Shown one piece after another: positions 40,501 to 53,207 of a DNA stretch of 64,000 bases. Position numbers and translations under genes: made by a program. The number at the start of each line of letters is the position of its first letter. Positions within the stretch are counted from its first letter, which is position 1. Origin of the DNA: Bigelowiella natans CCMP2755 (taxonomy: Eukaryota; Cercozoa; Chlorarachniophyceae); the NCBI GenBank assembly GCA_000320545.1, contig ADNK01000981.1:37501-101500 (forward strand), written 5' to 3'. Under the pieces are notes generated by a model that was not told the origin of the DNA, searched no databases, and saw only the letters and a program-made list of their open reading frames with translations.

Positions 40501-41636
40501 CAGCAGGGCTAGCACTTGGGGCCGAGGTTGTAACAGCAGGGCTAGCACTTGGGGCCGAGGTTGTAACAGCAGGGCTAGCACTTGGGGCCGAGGTTGAAAC
40601 AGCAGGGCTAGCACTTGGGGCCGAGGTTGTAACAGCAGGGCTAGCACTTGGGGCCGAGGTTGTAACAGCAGGGCTAGCACTTGGGGCCGAGGTTGTAACA
40701 GCAGGGCTAGCACTTGGGGCCATGGATGGGGCCGACGTTCCAGCAGCAGGGCTAGCACTTGGGGCCGAGGTTGTAACAGCAGGGCTAGCACTTGGGGCCG
40801 AGGTTGTAACAGCAGGGCTAGCACTTGGGGCCGAGGTTGTAACAGCAGGGCTAGCACTTGGGGCCGAGGTTGTAACAGCAGGGCTAGCACTTGGGGCCGA
40901 GGTTGAAACAGCAGGGCTAGCACTTGGGGCCGAGGTTGTAACAGCAGGGCTAGCACTTGGGGCCGAGGTTGTAACAGCAGGGCTAGCACTTGGGGCCGAG
41001 GTTGTAACAGCAGGGCTAGCACTTGGGGCCATGGATGGGGCCGACGTTCCAGCAGCAGGGCTAGCACTTGGGGCCATGGATGGGGCCGACGTTCCAGCAG
41101 CAGGGCTAGCACTTGGGGCCGAGGTTGTAACAGCAGGGCTAGCACTTGGGGCCATGGATGGGGCCGACGTTCCAGCAGCAGGGCTAGCACTTGGGGCCGA
41201 GGTTGTAACAGCAGGGCTAGCACTTGGGGCCGAGGTTGTAACAGCAGGGCTAGCACTTGGGGCCGAGGTTGTAACAGCAGGGCTAGCACTTGGGGCCGAG
41301 GTTGTAACAGCAGGGCTAGCACTTGGGGCCGAGGTTGAAACAGCAGGGCTAGCACTTGGGGCCGAGGTTGTAACAGCAGGGCTAGCACTTGGGGCCGAGG
41401 TTGTAACAGCAGGGCTAGCACTTGGGGCCGAGGTTGAAACAGCAGGGCTAGCACTAGGGGCTGAGGTTTGTGAACGAACTAAAAACATATTCACATCATT
41501 TCGCTGCCTTAAGTTTCAACTCAATAATCTCATTTTCCTTACCTTGTAGAGGCATGAATGAAACCAGTGCTAGTGAAGCCAGAAGAACCATTTTGTTCTT
41601 AGAATGTGATGCCATTGAATGGTGGTAGAATCTCAT
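32107..41636 (-). CDS. Polycystin-1-like REJ/GPS receptor with repeat stalk, TM helices and PDZ-like end
   Basis: Reading minus: signal peptide (KMVLLASLALVSF) in the exon at 41636; Ser/Pro-rich stalk of 11-residue repeats TSAPSASPAVT (about 41478-40190); REJ-type module over many short exons (CYWKDPSTLVVNMG about 39775; GTCGGVVDLTA about 39390; YSWSIVNHTDSGW about 38930; PLEAIIAGGEQSRVC about 38060; SGTCASSPLVGV about 36740); linker; GPS-like site (CAVWSNTTKTW about 34680); then about six hydrophobic helices (TLALVGLLIIMFPAAY about 34370; about 33880; about 33560; about 33450; GVVFCIVAVVGCVFI about 32680; about 32530). The C-terminus (KLGDNNTVVKLYPQAQKVG to HFFVTFDV) resembles a PDZ domain. 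Order REJ-GPS-TM matches polycystin-1/PKDREJ, which are surface receptors; function here is unknown. Start may be 41615. The frame is broken inside the repeat array (about 40330-40385). Introns are mostly short and plain. Confidence 0.8.
36035..36095 (+). repeat. Compound (CA)-(CCACAA)-(AT)n-(GT)n tract in receptor intron
   Basis: Begins upstream with CA and CCACAA units from about 35960, then about 19 AT units, then about 10 GT units. It is one of the few large microsatellites in the receptor gene. Confidence 0.85.
40190..41470 (-). repeat. 33-bp coding minisatellite (11-aa TSAPSASPAVT repeats)
   Basis: About 37 tandem copies of a 33-base unit; on the minus strand each reads T-S-A-P-S-A-S-P-A-V-T. 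Some copies carry a longer version containing SAPSMAP (near 40440, 40735, 41030, 41075, 41165). Blocks of unit types recur in the same order, pointing to higher-order duplication. Copies at the C-terminal side are degenerate (CTTGAGGTCGAGG, AACCAGCAGG) and include single-base losses. Unusually, the opposite strand is also open for 378 codons through the array. Confidence 0.95.
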
Positions 41637-42277
41637 TGTTCAGCTTCACCCTTTTTTTGATTTTCGAAGACTAAAATACAAGATGATTCCCCGCGCTAGA
41701 TTCTTTGCCTGTCCTATCAAAATACGTACTTCAAGATTCAAATGCAGCAACAACCGTTGCGAAGACACTTGTGATCTTGTGATGGTGGTTTGAGTTTGCA
41801 TAGAGTGATAAGCACGGCATCGTAATCGCTGTTTCGTAAACCAAAAACAGAAAATTGAGGTGATTTCCTAGGATTTCCTAGGATTTCCTCTAATTATTTT
41901 TGTTTACCGGTACTCGTATTATGTTGATGCCATCAATCATTTTATTTAGATCTATATATAATCTAGATCTAGATCTCTGTATTTCCGTTTAGTTTTTCTT
42001 TCTGTTTCTACACTTAGATCTTAAGAGACATCTAAGGGACAAATGATGCCAGTTTTACATGTTTTTTTTCTCTGTCCCGAGGTGCCGCGTGTCGATCGGT
42101 GATTCGGTGATTCCTCGAGATTCTACCGATATTCGCGTCAGTACCGGGATTTACCTAATTGGTCGGAACGACAACGAGAACAACGGGCACTGCATACAGG
42201 CAGAGAGATGATGTCGGGGGGGGCATGAAACAAAGATTTTCATGAATTTCAAAATTAGTAAGAGCCCTTAGCTGCAA
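41637..42277. other. Divergent spacer, receptor and TORTIFOLIA-like genes
   Basis: Head-to-head spacer. It holds a tandem TTTCCTAGGA motif (about 41862-41888) and a palindromic run of AGATCT/CTAGATCT words (about 41949-41977), with a G run near 42217. There are no open frames of note. Promoters for both genes should be here. Confidence 0.4.
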
Positions 42278-43241
42278 ATGAGATCGATGGCAGTTCGTTC
42301 CTCAAAGGCGAAGCTCGTCAACGAGCAAGAGAAGGCTTTCCAAACGCATGGTAGTTTTCTATAAACTCCTCCAACGGTTACTCCATTCCCCCCCTCCTTC
42401 TCTTTTGAAATATCCTTTTGTGTCCTGTGTGATTATTGATCTATTATTTTACAGTTATTGGCTCGTTGACAAAGCTGGATTCAACGCACACTGGTCCTTT
42501 AGGCTTGAAAGAGCTGAAAACAACCATCGCTCAAATTACTCCAACTCAATTGCCAATATTCCTGGTTGTATTCGGGAAGGGAAGGATTTATTGTTGGAGA
42601 TTGTAGGCAACAATTACAGTGTTGCTGCTGCTATATTTGATCGTACGGATCTGAGCACGTTGTTTGATCCATCCACAATTTGTGTGTTTCAGAGCGCTCT
42701 ATGCAAAATTCTCGACGACAGGCCCATTTCCACCCGAAAGGAGTCGGCGTATATTTTTGGTTATTTAGCAGGTAGTACTATCATTACATTTATATGTATG
42801 CACCTCAACCTTGAACTAAGGGAAAATTTCAAGTGGCAAAACACTTCGTTAAAAATATCCCTTTGTGTCGTCGCAGCTGAATGTATCTAACTGATTCTAC
42901 CACACTCATCATATTAGCAATGAAAGGTCTCGCCCTAGCTCCATTCTTAGACAAAATGATCAAAAACCTTATCGAAAGAGCAAATGACTCAAATTTCGAG
43001 GTTCTCTCCTACATGTGACTTGTATGCAGGCACAATAGACAAACACACATAAGAAATGAATGAATAAATGTGTGGTTGTCCCTTGTGTGGGGGGCGGAGG
43101 CTAGTTTGTTTGTTCTATGTGATTTTACGTTTTCTTTGAACTGAATTAGGTTCTAGATAGAATCGCTACTTCAATGGCTCAGTTTGTCAGGCATATTACT
43201 CTCCCAGTAAAAATACAAGAACACCACCCCATGTGTATATA

Positions 43242-43280
<39 letters not shown>

Positions 43281-45249
43281 ATATAATGATATAATATGTG
43301 TCTTCTTCTGCTGTGTTTAAAAAGGCTTACCATTTACGTACGACACAAATCGGCAAGAGAGAAGGACGCCGAAACCGAGTTGATCGGTAATGTTTGTAAG
43401 CATTCTTGTTTGACTAACAACCTTAGATGGCCTACTAATGTACAATAACTTAACTACATATCCAGTCAAACCCCAAGCGTGGTGAAGGAAAATTTTGACC
43501 ACAACCAAGAGTACCATGACGACACAAAAAGAACCCTATTTTCTGTAGTCGGCAATGGTGACGATGAAAATAATGACGATGACGATGACAATGAAAGAAG
43601 GAGAAGGGACTTTCCTCGCAACTCCGATGAAGAAGAGGGGGAAGAAGGTTTTTCTGTAATTAAAGCCAAGAAATCTGCAATAAATGAAGAGATAGGAAAG
43701 CAAAAGGGACAGAAAAGTAGTGATGGAAGGGGGGAGAAGAATGGCGTCTTAGAGGATGATGAAGATAGTGACGAGGAGAAAAACTCGAGGAGAGTATACC
43801 ATCATGATGATCATGGGGGTGGTGGTGGTGGTGGTGGTAACGTGGATCTAAATGGAAGAGGAGGCGCTGTGAGCATAAAAAGAAGTTCATCCTTTGATCG
43901 ACGTCATCTTAGTAACATTAGAAAGAATAATAATAGCAGCAGAATAGCAGGTACTAGAAGCCAGTCAGCAGTCGGAAAGCGAGGAGGGGGAGAAGAAGAA
44001 GGAGGAAGCATATCCATGTCAAGCAGCCCTATACTACCATTGGGGGGTGGGGGAGGAGATGGGTTGGACGCTGATAACAGCATCAGGAGAAGCAGCAGGA
44101 GGGGAAGGAGGGAAAAGGGCGGAAGGGACAAAACACCGATACGCGATCCATACTTACCACCGCATAACTCTCCAGCTGGCTTGGACATCTACCTTGGAAG
44201 AATTCTTCCTGCATTTTCATCAGCAACGAGGTTTCGTAAACAAGGAGCAGCCTGGTGCTTAGCCCGTATCATCCATGTCTCTCAGGCTACTCCTATCCTC
44301 GTCACCTCAGTGTTTGATAGGATCTACACTACTCTCCTCAAGCACATTCGAAATATGGGATCCTCTAAACACGCACACCCAAACGCACACTACTTGTCAT
44401 GTCTAAGTAATTTGATGCTCTTGGCGAGGCAGCTGATGGGGTCGCATATCACTGAATGTATTGAAGCGATTGTTGACCTACTAGCCTCCAGGGAATGGAC
44501 AGTAGTAAAGGCTGCAGCAGAAGCTCTCTATGCAACCGCACTCTGTATTGTGGGGGGAGGACACATTGTTCCGTGTTCCTATCGTAATGCCGTTACGGAT
44601 AAGCTGCAGAAGGTCAAGCATCACAAAGTGTTACAGGTTCGCCAAAGTATTAAGGGAGCTCTGTGTGCATGGAAAAGCCTAAGAGAAGTTGATGGGGATA
44701 GGATACGTAATCATGGTGAGGCTGTAAACCACGAATCATTTGATTTCTCTGAAATAACTGGAGCAAAAGGTGCTGTATTGGGTCTTGAGTTTAATGCATG
44801 GGCAACTGAGATTTTGCAACGAGGAGAAGGAGGTGTGGTTCCTGATCACGAACTAATCAAGAAAGCTCAAAGAAGAGACGGTGACGGCGACGACGACGAT
44901 GCTCACGATCAGTCATTATTTGATATTTCAATCGGAAAACACGTCAATCCGCTGATGACGCCACAACAAACACTTCGCAATAGCATGGCAAATGCTGCAG
45001 CAGCATTTAGAGGAGGAGGGGGGAAGGACCGATATGCTCCACTAAGAGAACATCGAGACGAGAGGGGCGATGAGGATAACCAGCAGCAGTTCTCAGACAC
45101 GAAGAAAAGCAGCTTGCATATTCCTTCAACAGATCTGCACACTCTTCAAAAGGATCTTAAACGAATAACAACGCTTGTAAGGAAGGTAGTAGTAGTAGTA
45201 ATAGTAGTAGTACACGTTACTACAACACTACGTGCGTGCGTGCATGCGA

Positions 45250-45307
<58 letters not shown>

Positions 45308-45625
45308 TTGTGTGAGAATTCGAATAGCACAAAATAAACCCATTACGCTGCTCCTTAAATGATGGATTATCTTAACATTAATATTTATTCCAGATGAATA
45401 ACTGCCACAAAGTGATTTTGACACGAATGGACGACCTCCAAACAGGTAGTAGTAGTAGTAGTAGTAGTAGTAGTACCACTATTATTATGATGACATAGTA
45501 GGGTTATGGCGGTGGAAGAGGAAGAAGAAGAAGAAGAAAAAGAAGTTTTGTTCGTTTATGGTACAAAGTACAACTTGATAGTGTCTGGCAAGAGCACACA
45601 CACACACACGCACACAACTAAACGC

Positions 45626-45665
<40 letters not shown>

Positions 45666-46282
45666 CATGTGAATCTGGCTTCAAGGCACTCTCGCATCGC
45701 CTGATAGACGTTGAGAGAAGGGTAGTAGTACCAGTAGTAGTAGTTTGTAGCAGTAGTAAAGCTATACCGGTGATCAAGTATCATCCTTTTGGTTTTCTTG
45801 ATGATGAATGCTTGAATATAGCAGTAGACACACTTGGACAAAGTACATGCACGAGATACGTCATATGAATCCATTGTATAAGAACATGTTAAATAACTTT
45901 TACGTACATCTTAAATATGTTAGAATAATGCACACACTTCATCATCATGATAATGTGATTGGCATTTAGGTGTCTCTTGTGCAAAAGTCTGTAGAAGGAA
46001 CATTGCCTGCAGAACAAGCAGTAGCACAGGGAGGAGGAAGAGGAAGAGGGAACAATATGGATAAAAATAATGCAAACGGCCGTGACAGCAAGAACAACTA
46101 CATGAGAAGTAGAGACCTTATATCATCGCCTGCACTTCACTCTTCCTCCTCTCATAATCATCCTCTACACGGAGGAAACAACCCTAACCCATTTAACTCC
46201 GGAAGAGGAGCAGCAGGAGGAGGTGGTGTGAATTGCATGCATCGTGACACACAACAATGAACACATAATTAGATCTTTTGCT

Positions 46283-46318
<36 letters not shown>

Positions 46319-46450
46319 TGTGTTTGTATTGTACCCGTGGACTATGTAGCGAGTTGTTAAATGTGTGAATGCACGTGTAACATCCAATGATCCGTATAAA
46401 TACCGATCACATACATCCTCTATATCCTTTCTCTCTACATTGATGATGTG

Positions 46451-46496
<46 letters not shown>

Positions 46497-46790
46497 ATGT
46501 AGGGATTTGGAATTCAGCTGTGTTTCACCTGCGTGTGAGAGAGTACGACAATGCTTTTCGAAGGTAGTAGCTTCTTTTCCAGAACAACAGCTTTCCACCA
46601 CATATATACGATAGTGTAATTAACACACACGCACAATATGTATGGCAGAGTTTTGGATGCACGAGATGAGCTTTTGCTAGTCCGGTTACTAGGAAGAACA
46701 CAAGCATTTCCGGGTAATAAAAGGCAAAATGATGATCATAATTTAGCACCTTACTCATGCACACAAAAGCATATTTGCACGTACAAGTAT

Positions 46791-46841
<51 letters not shown>

Positions 46842-47113
46842 TATTTTCAATATTTGCAGAACAAGTATTGTCGGGATTACATCCAAATACTGCAGAGAGT
46901 TTATTTAAAGCCCTTTCTGATATGATTGGTAATATCGATGTATAGGCATATAAACACACTTCTGTGTATGATTAACGCGACTGTCAACAACATATGTATT
47001 TTCAAGGCAGTCCATCAGCTCTACATCACCTCTCCCTCTTTTTCTTTCTCTTTCTCTTTCTAATTGACACACACGTAACGCACACACAGACAGACAGATA
47101 GGCAAACCAACAA

Positions 47114-47160
<47 letters not shown>

Positions 47161-47162
47161 AA

Positions 47163-47220
<58 letters not shown>

Positions 47221-47647
47221 TGTGTGTGGATGCATGATTACTTCGTACAAAGGAGGGCGAACATTTGTGCGTAACACGTTGCCCTGGATATGCGCAGCTG
47301 TGAAGGTTTCTCTTTCTCAATAACCTTATCTTTAGTTGAAGAAATCGTAACAGATGACGGGACTCATCATACTATATATTTCCCTCTTACTTTAAGTTAT
47401 CGAATTGATTAAGCTTTCATCATAACCACAGATGTCTCCGGTACTACCAGCAAATATTGAGACGGTGAAAGCAATAAGCAACGGCCTAGCTGTCTTGTGC
47501 AAAGATTCGACAACGAATATAGGCCATCAAATAGCTGGAATTGCCGCAATGTTTTCCAAGGCACATGTGCACAATGCAACAATGGAGCAACAACCACAGT
47601 TAGTTCAGAATAATCCACCGGCAATTAGTAGTAACACGCGGTATTGA
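42278..47647 (+). CDS. TORTIFOLIA1/SPIRAL2-like microtubule-associated HEAT protein
   Basis: Likely binds microtubules through TOG-like HEAT repeats. Exons, in consistent phase where traced: 42278-42350, 42455-42564, 42693-42771, 42918-43000, 43150-43206, 43325-43386, 43466-45185, 45394-45445, 45666-45721, one from about 45970, one from about 46501, about 46649-46715, about 46861-46924, and 47432-47647. The N-terminus gives HEAT helices (LTKLDSTHTGPLGLKEL; ILDDRPISTRKESAYIF; AMKGLALAPFLDKM). A large acidic/basic disordered insert follows (43466-44160), then more HEAT repeats (FRKQGAAWCLARII; REWTVVKAAAEALY). A coiled-coil segment (DLKRITTLVRK|MNNCHK; LSHRLIDVERRV) and a C-terminal module (REYDNAFRRVLDARDELLLVRLLG; LHPNTAESLFKALSDM) match the plant TORTIFOLIA1 domain order. 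That order makes the call firm; CLASP or other TOG proteins are less likely. Confidence 0.8.
45186..45222 (+). repeat. (GTA)n tract at donor
   Basis: Donor after the large exon (LVRK) is the first unit of a GTA/TAG tract. The next two donors (45446 and 45722) are also GTAGTAGTA tracts, so three successive introns of one gene start the same way. Confidence 0.9.
46451..46494 (+). repeat. (AT)n microsatellite before an acceptor
   Basis: About 21 AT units, a few bases before the acceptor of the exon near 46501. Other AT tracts in this gene are at about 43246-43278, 45630-45662, 46797-46829 and 47117-47153. Confidence 0.9.
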
Positions 47648-49109
47648 ATAGAAATAGAGAAGATGACGAATATTAGTACGACAAATATCTTAATTTACGA
47701 TAGTGATATTGCCTAGATATCACCAACCCGACAAGTAGTACTAGGAATGGAAATAGAAGTGCAGTTGTAACAGTAGCTAGGGTAGTAGTGGTGCGTAGTA
47801 GCAATCTAGCGACAATGGACATTATGTCTAGAGATGTCAACCCTGATGCAGCTTAAAGAAGCTGCTGCCGTGCCTCATGTTCGTACGTAGAGACTAGCTC
47901 TAGAGCTATATACTCCTCATGATCAGGATCCTTGGACAAGCTTATCAATTTTGTGCGCGCGTGCATGCAACGCTAGTACGTACATCTAGACCTAGCTAGC
48001 TAGAGACCGAATAGACATGCTAGTATGCTACATCCTAGACTTCAATTATCTATATAGATTGTTGTCAACTACATGCCATGCATGCATTGAGGTACGATAC
48101 ATACACAAGTTAAACCGGTTTGTCTTCACATGTATTAGCTAGGCTTGGCTAGTACGCTAGTACGTAGCATGCTCTAGTGCTACGTACCTACCGTCATTTC
48201 CATAGTGCGGTTTCGGAGCTACGCTACTACGACGCACAACAACGCATACATATGCGTGTATATCTCATATCAGATTGCGCAATCAATTGAGCGCAATCAT
48301 GAATCGCAACGACGAGACAAACCGGTTGACAAAGGCTGAAAAGGATTCTAGAACTGTTGCGCGCAGCGCGCGACAACATCGGACACTTGAGGACGCTTTC
48401 GCATGCATGAAGCACGTGGTGGCAGAAACCAACAGACACAACATTAGCGCTGACATGTAGCCGCTGCATTGCACAGCTACATCAGGATGACCATTGAAAA
48501 AATTTAATTGTTCATTACATCCGTCTCATATCAATGCATGTACATATATGCGTATACTAGCTAGCTAGCTAGCTAGATACACATACATACATAATGTGTA
48601 CATATACATTAGCCAAGAACCGGTGGCGAGATTAGGATAAAGCTGTCTAGCTTTGTTGCTGCGTTCGCACATTCTGGCCACTCGCTAGCTAGCTCTGCTT
48701 TGACATATAGCAGTAGCATTTTTTGCTAGATTGCTAGATTGTGGCCGCTGTGTGACATGCTAGCATGCAACTAGCTAGCTAGTTAAGCACTGCGAGCCTG
48801 ACCTCTCGTGCACTCATTACGCATTAACAATCTACATCCAAACATCATTTAAAGCAGGTCGCTGTCGCGCATGCATGTACTAGAATGCATGCATGTGTCG
48901 ATGTCAAAAATTCTCATCTCCTAATTGCTTTGAAGGGATGCTACAGCTAAATCTAGCACGACTAGACGGTGAGGTTGACGAGCAGCAGCAGCAGCAGAAA
49001 GAGAAGGAGGAGAGCATGCATGCATGCCACAATGCATGCCGCCATGGCTAGATGAGCTACGATGGATTGTTTCATTACATGCTACCTGACTCATCATGTC
49101 TAGCTGCTG
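47648..49109. other. Convergent 3'-3' spacer with largest CTAG/TGCA island (island 4)
   Basis: Between the stops of the TORTIFOLIA-like gene (plus) and MLH1 (minus). From about 47830 to 49060 it is dense in CTAGCTAG, GCTAGCTAGCTAG (48557-48576), CATGCATGC, TGCATGCATG and TACGTA words, with a short CAG run at 48980-48997. A short open frame at 48299-48460 has an ordinary composition but no recognisable content. No transposon ends or direct repeats were found by eye. Confidence 0.5.
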
Positions 49110-51143
49110 TTAGCAACGTTCAAAAATTCTATAGAGCTTCTCCAGCGCAGCAACCTAAGAATCATGGGGAATCGGCCAATTATGACAAACAGGTACGAAG
49201 AAGACGACAACGATGTCACTTAGACAGCAGCAGCAGCACCATGTTGCCTGCCTTGGCAAATATCGTCGTACATTCCATTCGTCATCACTTAATACCTTGA
49301 CGACACAATTCTCCTTCTGAAGAACGTTTGGAGGATGAAAGTCGGTTCGAAAGGCTGGCAATATTGTGTGCTGTATAATCCACTTGAGAGATACATTGTC
49401 TCCTCGTGAAGTGGTAGTGGTAGTAGAGTGGTCTATGTACATCTTGGGTTGAATCTACGACAATGAACGACACAACGCAACACACAACCAACAGTGGGGA
49501 GAATAATGACATATCTGTAGCATGTTATGATCGTACAAATATTATGATCATACTACGGCTATTACTACTACCTTATAAAAAGCTGCCAATTCATCGCAAA
49601 TACCCCTAAAGCACGGTTTTTCTTCATACCAGTTAACATCAAGGCTCAGTTTCAGGAGGAAGCTGGGAAGAGCCCTAAAGACCACCAAGTAATATCAGGA
49701 CTACTACTACTAGTAGTAGTAGTACTACTACTACTACTACTAGTAGTCGTCGTCGAGTGTGCAGGAAGTAGTGCAGCAGTATCATAATAAAGAAAGGAAG
49801 GAAGAGGGTGCACTTAGATATATTAGTGGTTTGGATATTCTTCTTCTTCTTTGGATAATAAACGAGTCACTAACGACGACTACTGCACCTACTACTTCCA
49901 CTACCACCACTACGACTTATCACTACTAGCAGGAAATGAGAAGCAAAATACCAATGTAATTGTAACAACTATATGTTTGTATATCTATCAAAGAATAACA
50001 CAACAACATGCTTTAGACTGATGGGCTGGCTGCTATCTATGTATCTATCTTACACCGAACAACCCACCATCATTAAATGATAGTATATTGATCGCCATTA
50101 TCATCACCACCATCATCACCATCGTATTCATCGTCACAGCAACGTTCAGTTGGTTAATACTTACTTACTAAGTTACTTACGTACCCCATTGGAGGGACAT
50201 AATTCTCAATAATCTCTGGAAGCGATCTCAGCTCTCCATTCCCCGTAATATCGATTGAAAAGTACTCGTTAAGCATTGCACTTTTAGAGAGCAACAGCTT
50301 GGTCAATTTCTCTGCGATGCTATCACATTCCTCACCCATATCCCCACCCCCTTCCTTCTCTAATGCCATCCGCAGTAGCGGTGTAATGGGGGCGGGAGGA
50401 GAGACTGCAAACGATTCCATTGAGGAGAAGTCGATCAATGCTCTCTCATAGAATAAATACTTTGATATATTGGGGATATGAGTGAGATATAGTCCAGTTT
50501 TGTGCTGCAAGAGGGCATATGTGTCATCCACACACCCTACAAACGTGTTGTCCCCTAATATCTGCACCATTCAAATTTTAACACAGTAAGTAACGTGTGT
50601 GTGTTTGTTTTTAATGCGGTGGCAGAGAGCTAGTTCATTCATTTATGTTGTTGTTGCTCTTTTTCCTCTCTTCAACCACAGCATCCACGACAACTAACCT
50701 CTACCCACCCACCTCCTGGATATTTTCATCACACATAGCACTGAATTCAGTCAGCAGCTCTTTTACACTTGTTAGGTTCGATCTTGTAGCAGCAATCTAG
50801 CAATCAATCAATCGATCAATCAAAACACAATAAAAAACAGGGTGGTGGGAGTGGTGGTTGGTATATGAACAGTGAATAAGGAGGTCATCAGCAATTTGAC
50901 ATATATATGATGATAATGATCATAATGATCATAATGGTGATGACAACATTGTTTACATATTCGATTATACTACTAATTCGATTACTTATACTACTACTAC
51001 TACTACTACTACTAAACTGCAGCTACAACTACAACATATAAGCAGGTCGTTGCTACTTCTAATTTTTGCTCCTTAACAAGTTCTCAATTACTAAAGTTCA
51101 GCATGATGATGACGAAAGTATAATTTATGCAACTACTAAATAC

Positions 51144-51175
<32 letters not shown>

Positions 51176-51191
51176 AATGATCCAATCGTTG

Positions 51192-51224
<33 letters not shown>

Positions 51225-52325
51225 TTCTCCTTTTCCTCAGTACGAGTTCGGGATGACGAAAGTATGCATCCAAACGGCCTGTACCATTGAATGATCGATG
51301 ATGATGATGATGATGATGCTGGTGGTGATGATGATGGTGATAATGATGGTGAAGTGACACATATTTATGAATGAATAGCAATACTTTTGCAAGACCAGAT
51401 GAGAGTTTCGAATCATCATCACCATGAAGTTGATCATCAATCATCATCATCATCGTCATCATCAGCACAATTATCATCATCATCATTATAGTCGTTGTCG
51501 TAGTAGTAGTAGTAGTAGTAGTAGTAGTAAATGTTGATTATACACCTATCGGGTTCTTCGAATCAGTGCGAACAAGTTTATGCGGCTCATAAATGCGCTT
51601 CTTTGGTGCGGAGGACAATAATGATGACGAAGATGACGATGATGATGCCGTCGAATTATGTCGTTTCTTAATTTGGTTGCTCCCCTCGTCCTGATTCTGT
51701 TTCTTCCCATTCTCATCATCCTCATCGTTATTATTTCCTGAGGGGTAGGTTAGTAGGTGTTCCACCGCAAGATATCATAACTATGAAAACAATAATATGT
51801 ATTATTCTTGTCTTCTTATATTAGTATTTTTCCCCCTCCTCCTCCTTTTAGTCATAAAGCAGCAGCAGTATGATAAACGCAAGCATCTGAAGCTATGTAC
51901 ATGTAGTATGGTGTATGTGTATTCTCTGTTCTTTTTCTTCTTCTTCATCTTCTTCTTTGAACGCCACGCACTACTTCTACTACTATTACTACTACTACTA
52001 CCTGCTACAGCTACTCCTTTGGTTGTAGTTGAATCGGTGATAAGCGCCTGGGTCAAGAATACTCTAGACGCATTTCCTCTAGGAAGTATGTAAATAATAA
52101 TGAACAACAACATTACCATCAATAGATACTATCTATACCACACTCAAGGAGTATGTGGCTTTGCACAAACACATAAACACGCACAATTAATAATATTCTA
52201 ATACGTTTTATGTGTAGTAGTATTAAATTGATTGATTGATGATACCCAGTGAGAGCTTTCTCGAAGGCAGTCTGAATCTCATCAACTATGTGTTCTTCAT
52301 GGAGAAAGTGAACCTTGTCAACAGA

Positions 52326-52365
<40 letters not shown>

Positions 52366-52638
52366 AAACTATTTACACCACACGTGTCATATAAAGATAT
52401 TTACACATACTCTTTTACTTCCTCCTCCTCCTCCTCCTCCTCCTCCTCCTCCTCATCTGTATCTTGTTCATCCTACGTAATACTACTACTACCTCTCTTT
52501 TCGTCGGATGCACGTTTACATCGACGGACTTAGGCTCAATATTCAGACTTAAGTACACAAATGGGTGCGATTGCGATGGAAGATACTCGCGATAAACCTT
52601 GAAACATGATGATTTACATACATTTAAGTGTGTGTATG

Positions 52639-52682
<44 letters not shown>

Positions 52683-53171
52683 TGTGTGCTAAATGAACGT
52701 GTGCCTCTGCTGTCAGTGTTAAATTATGTTGAATGAGACCGATCATACTTACCCCATCAACCATCTTCTTTATCGTTGGTGAATCCACGAGGCGATTATT
52801 TATAAAAAGTATAAATGTAAGGCTTTTCTTCGTGCTAAAGTTAGCATTTGTTGCCCACGATTCCATCGAGAATGAGAATTCCTGTCAGTAGTCAGTGGTT
52901 TTGTGTTGCTGCTGTTGTCATTATGATGATGATGTAGTGTGTGATGTACTCCCGCATTGTGCTGCCAAAAATAGGAAGGAACACGATGATGGAAATGTGG
53001 TGGTTGTAGATATCCAAACACAAAAAGAAAGACAAGCAAAAAAATAACACATGCATTTTAACAACATACAATACTTTGGATTCAGCCTTAATTTGAATCA
53101 ACTCCTTACTCACATTAGAACCAAATAACTTGCGAATATTCTGCCTGTGTATATTGATTGCATTAGTTCAC

Positions 53172-53207
<36 letters not shown>

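Noticed and set aside
40413-41549. Long plus-strand open frame (378 codons) of LALGAEVVTAG-type repeats
   Set aside because: Shadow of the minus-strand 33-bp repeat array. Any repeat unit that is a multiple of 3 and stop-free keeps several frames open; the minus strand has a signal-peptide exon and the receptor context.
45970-46260. Stop codon at 46258 as the end of the TORTIFOLIA-like gene
   Set aside because: A GT donor before the stop and three further exons matching the family's C-terminal module extend the gene to 47647.
47830-49060. CTAG island as a transposon or CRISPR-like array
   Set aside because: No terminal repeats, no transposase or reverse transcriptase motif and no regularly spaced identical repeats; only shared short-word composition.
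51136-51486. Minus-strand open frame rich in Met, His and Val runs
   Set aside because: Microsatellite translation in an MLH1 intron; only a short part near 51250-51300 could be a true exon.
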